A DNA stretch of 64,000 nt from assembly GCA_002050465.1 (NCBI GenBank), contig MWYX01000064.1, positions 1-64,000 on the forward strand. The letters are read 5' to 3'. Shown here piece by piece: positions 57,043 to 64,000 of the stretch. This DNA is from Chitinophagales bacterium 65-1. Its GTDB lineage: Bacteria; Bacteroidota; Bacteroidia; Chitinophagales; Chitinophagaceae. Below the pieces are notes generated by a model. That model saw only the letters and a list, made by a program, of their open reading frames with translations. It had not been told where the DNA came from and did not search any database. The position numbers were made by a program, and so were the translations under genes. Each line of letters opens with the position of its first letter. Position 1 is the stretch's first letter.

Positions 57043-58237
57043 AATCAGGATGGAGATGAGTATTTAAAGCATGTATATACAAGCATCCTTTGTTGTTTTC
57101 TGTTTTTAATTGTAAAGCGAGAGATGAAACTGTTTTATGTATTTTTTCTTTGTTACTAATAGAGGCTTTTTCAATTACCAGTTCATTCAAATGCAATTTC
57201 ATTTTGCGCAGAACAGGATTATTCGCCTGCAATACACACCATTCTTTTAGTTCCTCGATAGTGTCATCAATAATTTGTAATGCTTTTGGAATTTCCGCTT
57301 TCCGCTTGTCAATTGTTTTATTAAGAATGGCAGAGATTTCATCTACATTCATTAATTCTGTTCCCGGTATATTTTTCACTGCAGGATCAACATTCTGCGG
57401 AATGGATAAATCTAAAATCAATCTGGATTTTTCTTCAATAAAAAATGAAGGAAGTATAGAATACGATTCTGATGAGGTGCTAACAATAACTACATCTGCC
57501 TGGTTAACTGCCCCGGGCAAATCTTTATAGTTAATAAAGCCGGCATTACATTTTTTTGCAAGCTCAGCTGCTTTTTCATCTGTGCGGTTACAAAATATTA
57601 AATTGCATCCGTGCAGGTAAGTAGTAAGATTTGTAGCTACATTGTTACCGAATTTCCCTGTACCAAAAAGAAGTATTTTTTTATTTCTAATATCAGGGAT
57701 CTTTTCTTTAATTATTTCAATTGCGGCATAAGAAACCGATACAGTACCTGAACTTAGCTTCGTTTCTGTTTTAATTTTTTTTGAAGATTCTATTGCAAAA
57801 TTTATAATTCTTTCCAAAAAATTATTGATACAGTGGTGTTGTTTTGCAAATTTTGCAGCCATTTTCAGCTGAGATAAAATTTCATGATCGCCTATTATCT
57901 GAGAATCGATGCCTGCAGCCATCTTAAATAGATGTTCTACGGCTTTTATACCAGTATGAGTATATCCCTGCTCTACGAAATCCTTTATTCTACCCTGTGT
58001 ATGAAGACATAATAATTCTATAAGTTCCTGCGGAGAAGAAGTAATACCATAAATTTCAGTGCGGTTACAGGTTGATAAAACAAAAGCCCCCGGAATATGC
58101 TTTTTCACAACTTCATTTAATAACTGATCACATTGTTCGGTGGTCAAAGAAAACTTCCCTCTTACAATTACATCACTCTTGCGATAATTGATACCGGCAA
58201 TACAAAAATCAGGAAGATCGTTATGGATATTGATCAT
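57026..58237 (-). CDS. hemA: glutamyl-tRNA reductase
   Basis: VLSTCNRTEIYGI, GIDSQIIGDHEILSQLK, LDLSIPQNVDPAV. Confidence 0.95.
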   Translation of the reverse strand: MINIHNDLPDFCIAGINYRKSDVIVRGKFSLTTEQCDQLLNEVVKKHIPGAFVLSTCNRTEIYGITSSPQELIELLCLHTQGRIKDFVEQGYTHTGIKAVEHLFKMAAGIDSQIIGDHEILSQLKMAAKFAKQHHCINNFLERIINFAIESSKKIKTETKLSSGTVSVSYAAIEIIKEKIPDIRNKKILLFGTGKFGNNVATNLTTYLHGCNLIFCNRTDEKAAELAKKCNAGFINYKDLPGAVNQADVVIVSTSSESYSILPSFFIEEKSRLILDLSIPQNVDPAVKNIPGTELMNVDEISAILNKTIDKRKAEIPKALQIIDDTIEELKEWCVLQANNPVLRKMKLHLNELVIEKASISNKEKIHKTVSSLALQLKTENNKGCLYIHALNTHLHPDYEANS

Positions 58238-58395
58238 TACTTATATAAAAGCAAAAATATTTGCACTGAAAGCGGGAATAGTCATTGTTAAGTCATAAAA
58301 CTTTTATTCGGTAAATATTTGGTCTGAAATGGACGAATTATTATCTGAACGGGCATTAATTGTTTTTGCCCTGTTACATTTGCAAATATTTTTAA

Positions 58396-59448
58396 ATGAT
58401 GTCAATAATTAAAAGAGGAGTTATTTTAATGAATTTGGGTTCCCCTGATTCAACTGAAGTAAAAGATGTAAAAAAATATCTTAACCAGTTTTTGATGGAT
58501 GAACGTGTGATCGATTATCCGTATTTATTAAGGTTATTATTAGTTAAAGGAATTATAACTCCAAGGCGGGCACCTAAATCTGCAGAGGCATACAAAACTA
58601 TATGGACAAAAGAAGGTTCACCATTGGTAGTTTTCACAAAGAAATTACAGCAGGCTTTGCAGAATGAAATAGAAGAGCCTGTTGAAATAGCAATGCGCTA
58701 CGGCAATCCATCACCTGAAGCGGCTTTTGAAGCAATATTGAAAAGAGAAGCCGGCATTGAAGAAGTGATCGCTTTGCCGCTTTACCCACATTATGCAATG
58801 AGCAGCTATGAAACTGCTGTAGAGTATGCATGGGAAATCTATAAAAAGAAAAAATATTCTTTTAAGCTCACATTTATAAAACCATTTTATAAAGAGGAGA
58901 ATTATTTGCATGCACTTGCAGAAAATATCAAACCATATTTAGAAAAAGAATACGACCATCTTTTATTTAGCTATCATGGTGTTCCGGGCAGGCATATCCG
59001 CAAGAGCGATGTAACACAGGGCCATTGTTTGAAAACAGATAACTGTTGCGAAGTAGCTTCGCATGCACATGAATTTTGTTATCGCCACCAGGTAATAACT
59101 ACAACCAAATTAGTAACAGATGCTTTGAATATTCCCAAAAGCAAATACAGCATTTCTTTTCAGTCACGGTTAGGGAAAGGATGGCTTACACCTTTTACTG
59201 ATATTCGGTTACACGAATTGCCTGCCGAGGGAATTAAAAAATTATTGGTTGTATGCCCGGCCTTTGTAAGCGATTGCCTTGAGACCTTAGAGGAAATAGC
59301 AGAAAGAGGAAAAGATATTTTTATGAAAGCAGCTGGCGAATCTTATGAAATGATACCATGTCTCAATACGAATCCATTATGGGTAAAAACAATTGAGAGT
59401 TATATACAAAGTATTAAAGAAGAGAAAACTGAAATGGTATTACGTTAA
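58396..59448 (+). CDS. hemH: ferrochelatase
   Basis: GVILMNLGSPDSTEVKDVKKYLNQFLMDERVID, LLFSYHGVPGRHIRKSD, SFQSRLGKGWLTP. Confidence 0.96.
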   Translation: MMSIIKRGVILMNLGSPDSTEVKDVKKYLNQFLMDERVIDYPYLLRLLLVKGIITPRRAPKSAEAYKTIWTKEGSPLVVFTKKLQQALQNEIEEPVEIAMRYGNPSPEAAFEAILKREAGIEEVIALPLYPHYAMSSYETAVEYAWEIYKKKKYSFKLTFIKPFYKEENYLHALAENIKPYLEKEYDHLLFSYHGVPGRHIRKSDVTQGHCLKTDNCCEVASHAHEFCYRHQVITTTKLVTDALNIPKSKYSISFQSRLGKGWLTPFTDIRLHELPAEGIKKLLVVCPAFVSDCLETLEEIAERGKDIFMKAAGESYEMIPCLNTNPLWVKTIESYIQSIKEEKTEMVLR

Positions 59449-59457
59449 TTCATCAAC

Positions 59458-59988
59458 ATGTATTTCTACATAAAAGCCTTGCATATAATTTTTGTTGTAA
59501 CCTGGTTCAGCGGGTTGTTTTATATAGTAAGATTGTTTGTATACAGTGCAGAAGCCAATATAAAACCTGAACCGGAGAGGGCAATACTACTGAAACAATT
59601 CAGCATAATGCAAAAGCGACTCTGGTATGGTATTACATGGCCTTCTGCTATACTTACATTGATCTTTGGAGGGTGGCTTTGGTATTTATATTACAGTTTA
59701 CCCACATGGCTTTTGGTTAAGCTTTGTTTTGTGGCGGCTTTATTTTTATATCATCTTTCGTTGCATACAATTTTTAAGCAGCAGGCAAAAGGTTTTTTTA
59801 AATATACTTCACAGCAATTACGTGCATGGAATGAAATGGCGACGTTATTTTTAATCTCAATAGTTATGCTGGCCGTGGTAAAACAAATGCTTAGTGTGGT
59901 ATGGGCAATTGCAGGGCTGATTGTATTTGCAATTATACTAATGACTGCAATAAGACTATATAAAAAGATCAGGGAAAGCAAACAGTAA
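59458..59988 (+). CDS. hemJ: CopD/HemJ family membrane protein, probable protoporphyrinogen IX oxidase
   Basis: MYFYIKALHIIFVVTWFSGLFYIVRLFVYSAEA, IMQKRLWYGITWPSAILTLIFG; directly after hemH. Confidence 0.85.
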   Translation: MYFYIKALHIIFVVTWFSGLFYIVRLFVYSAEANIKPEPERAILLKQFSIMQKRLWYGITWPSAILTLIFGGWLWYLYYSLPTWLLVKLCFVAALFLYHLSLHTIFKQQAKGFFKYTSQQLRAWNEMATLFLISIVMLAVVKQMLSVVWAIAGLIVFAIILMTAIRLYKKIRESKQ

Positions 59989-60167
59989 TTTTTTATTTTA
60001 CATTTTATAATGAATAAAATATTAAAATTCCCCTGTTAGCATAGTCTTTTATCTTTCAAAATTATCTATAGTTGTAGAATTCCTTCTTTCGTAAAATTCT
60101 TTTCCCATTATCGCAACTAACTTTTTTGCTGCAGGTTATTTTTGCAACTTATAAATAATTGTGATTA

Positions 60168-62366
60168 ATGAAGTATAGATTTTTATGCATGATTGGTTTG
60201 TTAACTGCTGCAAATGCCATTGCCCAGGCGCCTGAGAAAAAACAACTGGATACATTACATTTAAATTATTTACCTGAAATAACGGTGGTGGGGCGAGGCA
60301 GTAAAAGTGACTATCAACAAATGCCTGAAATTGTTGGTACAAATATTTATGCGGGAAAAAAATCATCATTGATCGTACTTGATAATGTTCAGGGGAATGT
60401 TGTTACAAATACTATGCGTCAGGTATTAGCCAAAGTGCCGGGAATACATATTTGGGAAAGCGACCCGAGTGGTATCCAGATAGGTATTGCTGCAAGAGGG
60501 TTAAGCCCTAACCGCAGCTGGGAATTTAACGTTCGCCAAAATGGATATGATATTGCCGCTGATCCATTTGGATATCCGGAGGCATATTATAATCCACAAT
60601 TACAGGCTGTACAAAGAATTGAAATTGTAAGAGGACAGGGATCATTGCAATACGGGCCGCAGTTCGGGGGCTTGGTAAACTATATTTTGCGAAATGGTAG
60701 TGAAATCAATAAAAAATTTGAGGTTGAAACACAGCAAACAATAGGTAGCAATGCATTATTTAATAGTTACAATGCTATAGGAGGCAAAACCAAAAAAGTA
60801 AATTATTATTCTTTTTTCGATCATCGAAATGGTAAAGGATGGAGAGAAAACAGTAAATATTTTACAAATGCCGGATTTGGAACAATCACCTATAATTTCA
60901 CACCTAAGCTTTCTTTAACTGCAGAAGTTATGCATTCGCATATTCGCAGTCAGCAGTCAGGAGGTTTAACCGATTCACTTTTTAACATCAATGCAAAAGA
61001 AAGTTTTCGTAGCCGTAACTGGTTTGATATTACCTGGACAAATCCTGCTATAACAGTTACTAATAAGATGAGTGAAAAGGCCCGATGGACAACAAAATTA
61101 TTTGCAACGATTGGAGACAGGAATAGTGTAGGCTTTACCCCATCTATCACAACAAAGGACAGCATTAACTCTTTAACAGGTGAATACAACAACAGGGTTT
61201 TAAACCTTGATCAATACAGAAATTTTGGATTGGAGAGCCGTATAATAACAGATTATCTATTAGGCAAGATGAATAATACTCTTTCAGGCGGTATTCGTTT
61301 TTATACAGGAATCACGCATAGAAAAGCAGATGGCAAAGGAACAACAGGAACAGGATATGATATGACCGTAATTGGAAATTATCCCCGTGATATAAATTTT
61401 AAATCAAGAAATGCTGCTGCATTTATAGAAAACATTTTCAGGCTAACACCCAAATTAATACTTATACCGGGTCTGCGATTTGAATGGCTGGAAGGCTCTG
61501 CCTCAGGTCGTAATGGTTTTACATCAGGCGGAGTCGGCATTATATTGCAGAATATAAAACGGAGCCGGAACTTTTTGCTTGCAGGAATAGGTGCTGAGTA
61601 TCATGTAACAAAAGGAACAGAGATCTATGCTAATATTTCGGAGGCTTATCGGCCAATTCAATTTGCAAATCTCCAGGCTCCTCCAACAACAGATCTAATA
61701 GATCCAAACCTTAAGGATGCCAAAGGGTATAATGCTGACCTGGGTTATCGCGGCAAGGTGAGCAATTTTCTTCAATTTGATATAAGCAGCTTTTATCTTG
61801 AATACAATAATCGGGTGGGAACAATTACGCCTGCCGGTGCAACGTATCGCCTGGTTACTAATGTGGGAAACAGTACCAGCAAAGGTTTAGAAGGATATGC
61901 TGAGGTGAATATAATTAAAGCTTTATCTGAATCAAAAAATACAGATTTCATTTTATTTGGCTCATACAGTTATACAGATGCTAAATATAGTGCTGATCAT
62001 AAGGATGCTGCCACAAAAGGTAAGAGGGTTGAAAATGCGCCAGAAAATATTTTCAGAGGCGGAATGTCTTTCGGCTATAAAAACTTTTTACTTACCGGCC
62101 AGTTAAGTTATGTGGGCAAAACTTTCAGCGATGCAAATAATACTGTGCAATCTGTTGCCAATGGTCAAACCGGTTTAATTCCTGCTTACTCTATAACTGA
62201 TGTTACAGCTAAGTATAAGTTTAGCAAAAACCTGAACATAAAAGGCGGAATTAATAATCTTTTTGATGAAAGATATTTTACACGCCGTGCAGCAGGCTAT
62301 CCTGGTCCGGGATTATTACCCGGAGACGCCAGAAATTTCTTTATAACTATAGGAGCTAAGTTGTAA
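60168..62366 (+). CDS. TonB-dependent receptor, FecA-like
   Basis: VLAKVPGIHIWESDPSGIQIGIAARGLSPNRSWEFNVRQNGYDI plug domain, C-terminal NLFDERYFTRRAAGYPGPGLLPGDARNFFITIGAKL. Confidence 0.93.
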   Translation: MKYRFLCMIGLLTAANAIAQAPEKKQLDTLHLNYLPEITVVGRGSKSDYQQMPEIVGTNIYAGKKSSLIVLDNVQGNVVTNTMRQVLAKVPGIHIWESDPSGIQIGIAARGLSPNRSWEFNVRQNGYDIAADPFGYPEAYYNPQLQAVQRIEIVRGQGSLQYGPQFGGLVNYILRNGSEINKKFEVETQQTIGSNALFNSYNAIGGKTKKVNYYSFFDHRNGKGWRENSKYFTNAGFGTITYNFTPKLSLTAEVMHSHIRSQQSGGLTDSLFNINAKESFRSRNWFDITWTNPAITVTNKMSEKARWTTKLFATIGDRNSVGFTPSITTKDSINSLTGEYNNRVLNLDQYRNFGLESRIITDYLLGKMNNTLSGGIRFYTGITHRKADGKGTTGTGYDMTVIGNYPRDINFKSRNAAAFIENIFRLTPKLILIPGLRFEWLEGSASGRNGFTSGGVGIILQNIKRSRNFLLAGIGAEYHVTKGTEIYANISEAYRPIQFANLQAPPTTDLIDPNLKDAKGYNADLGYRGKVSNFLQFDISSFYLEYNNRVGTITPAGATYRLVTNVGNSTSKGLEGYAEVNIIKALSESKNTDFILFGSYSYTDAKYSADHKDAATKGKRVENAPENIFRGGMSFGYKNFLLTGQLSYVGKTFSDANNTVQSVANGQTGLIPAYSITDVTAKYKFSKNLNIKGGINNLFDERYFTRRAAGYPGPGLLPGDARNFFITIGAKL

Positions 62367-62369
62367 GTA

Positions 62370-63323
62370 TTAATGAAACAGCAGTTCACAAGGTTTTAAG
62401 CCGGTGTGTTTTTTAAAGGCGGTAGAAAAGTGAGAGATAGAAGAATAGCCAAGCAGTGAGGAAACATCTGTTACACTCAATCCCTTTTCATACAAAAGAT
62501 ATTTAGCATGTTCCATCCGCTGGCTTTGAAAAAAGTCAAAAATGGTGGTGCCATACATTTCTTTAAATCCTTTCTTTAAATAACACTCATTTATAGCAAC
62601 CTTACGGCTTAGCGCTTTAATGGTAAGGGGTTCGCTGATATGCTGCAATAAAATTTCCCTGGCATTTCTTATCTTTTCCCTGTCAGCTTCATTGGCTAAA
62701 AACTTGCTGGTGAAGTTATCAAGGCTATCACCTGTCATGCATTCCATACTATATAAAAGCAACATTTGCGTTTGTGCATTTATATAAATATTTTCAAGGC
62801 TGTCAGAATAAGAGTGATTGAGTAAAGCTTCCAGCACCATTTTGGTTTTACTGCAAAGCGGCATTATCCTGCTGAAGCTGGTGGTGTGCTTAAAATTTAA
62901 TATATCATCAGAAAACGTGGTTTGTTTTATTCCCTTTACAAATTGGGAAAGATGAGAGGGTGTAAATTTAAAACTCACCAGATCTATTGTATCAATTTTT
63001 TCTTCGCAATTAACTGATTGATGAAATTTACATGAATTACATTCAGTATTTTTTGCTCTGCAATATGTGTTACCTGAAATACAAAATTTCAATTCAAGAT
63101 GATGTTGTTTTGGCTCATCTTTTTTAAAATGATAAACCATCATACCCGTATCCTCAATATTTGTCTGCGGTAATTTTTTAAACCTTTTTATAGTATACTG
63201 AACAGACCCTGGAATAGTTTGCTCCTTCTCCTGCAGTAATAAAATTGGTTCCTGGATTACAGCGTGCTTTTGAGCAATTGATAATATGTCAGAATATTTT
63301 TCCATTAAATTAAATAGGTGCAA
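62370..63323 (-). CDS. AraC-family transcriptional regulator with N-terminal Cys cluster
   Basis: AraC HTH: LTIKALSRKVAINECYLKKGFKEMYGTTIFDFFQSQRMEHAKYLLYEKGLSVTDVSSLLGYSSISHFSTAFKKHTGLKP; FCISGNTYCRAKNTECNSCKFHQSVNC. Confidence 0.9.
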   Translation of the reverse strand: MHLFNLMEKYSDILSIAQKHAVIQEPILLLQEKEQTIPGSVQYTIKRFKKLPQTNIEDTGMMVYHFKKDEPKQHHLELKFCISGNTYCRAKNTECNSCKFHQSVNCEEKIDTIDLVSFKFTPSHLSQFVKGIKQTTFSDDILNFKHTTSFSRIMPLCSKTKMVLEALLNHSYSDSLENIYINAQTQMLLLYSMECMTGDSLDNFTSKFLANEADREKIRNAREILLQHISEPLTIKALSRKVAINECYLKKGFKEMYGTTIFDFFQSQRMEHAKYLLYEKGLSVTDVSSLLGYSSISHFSTAFKKHTGLKPCELLFH

Positions 63324-63473
63324 AGATAAACAACCACAGATGACAATCGTTGGGCAAATGTCATGCTATTGTAAACTAATAGTAAACTAAGACAAAGGAA
63401 AATATGAAATAGTACCATCTAAAAGTAATATTATACCAATAAAACATTACGGTTATAGTTATTGGGAATTTAG

Positions 63474-64000
<527 letters not shown>

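Noticed and set aside
57090-57530. 146-aa plus-strand ORF
   Set aside because: Antisense to hemA.

Overview
64 kb of a Bacteroidota chromosome. Protein signatures look Chitinophagaceae/Sphingobacteriia-like, but this is inferred from family content and not verified. The window is mostly housekeeping: an rmlA/rmlB/WlbB-like sugar-nucleotide cluster, galK plus aldose epimerase, topoisomerase IB, ruvC, uppP, ftsX, leuS, dxs, scpA, mscL, ppk2, frr, a wecA-like transferase, rbfA, an MsbA-like exporter, ileS, an essentially complete heme pathway (hemL-B-F-E-D-C-A plus divergent hemH-hemJ), a TonB receptor with an AraC regulator, and the start of gyrB. I saw no rRNA, tRNA, CRISPR array or transposase. 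Two things stand out. (1) A compact operon at 7181-10273 encodes a stand-alone SET/post-SET protein, a D-Ala-D-Ala-ligase-like ATP-grasp enzyme, and an ATP-grasp::SET fusion. It looks like a duplicated amide-ligase plus lysine-methyltransferase module and is the best candidate for an undescribed system. (2) Several families of short, mostly palindromic dispersed repeats lie between genes. They also sit in frame inside essential genes (leuS, ileS at two or more sites, an MBL hydrolase, probably the ABC-F linker), and they supply or abut the stop codons of at least five genes. Other observations include a frameshifted MG2-type gene at the left edge, a truncated outer-membrane barrel remnant, inverted TGTTGGGCGTA motifs around a serine hydrolase gene, and a Cys-cluster AraC regulator.
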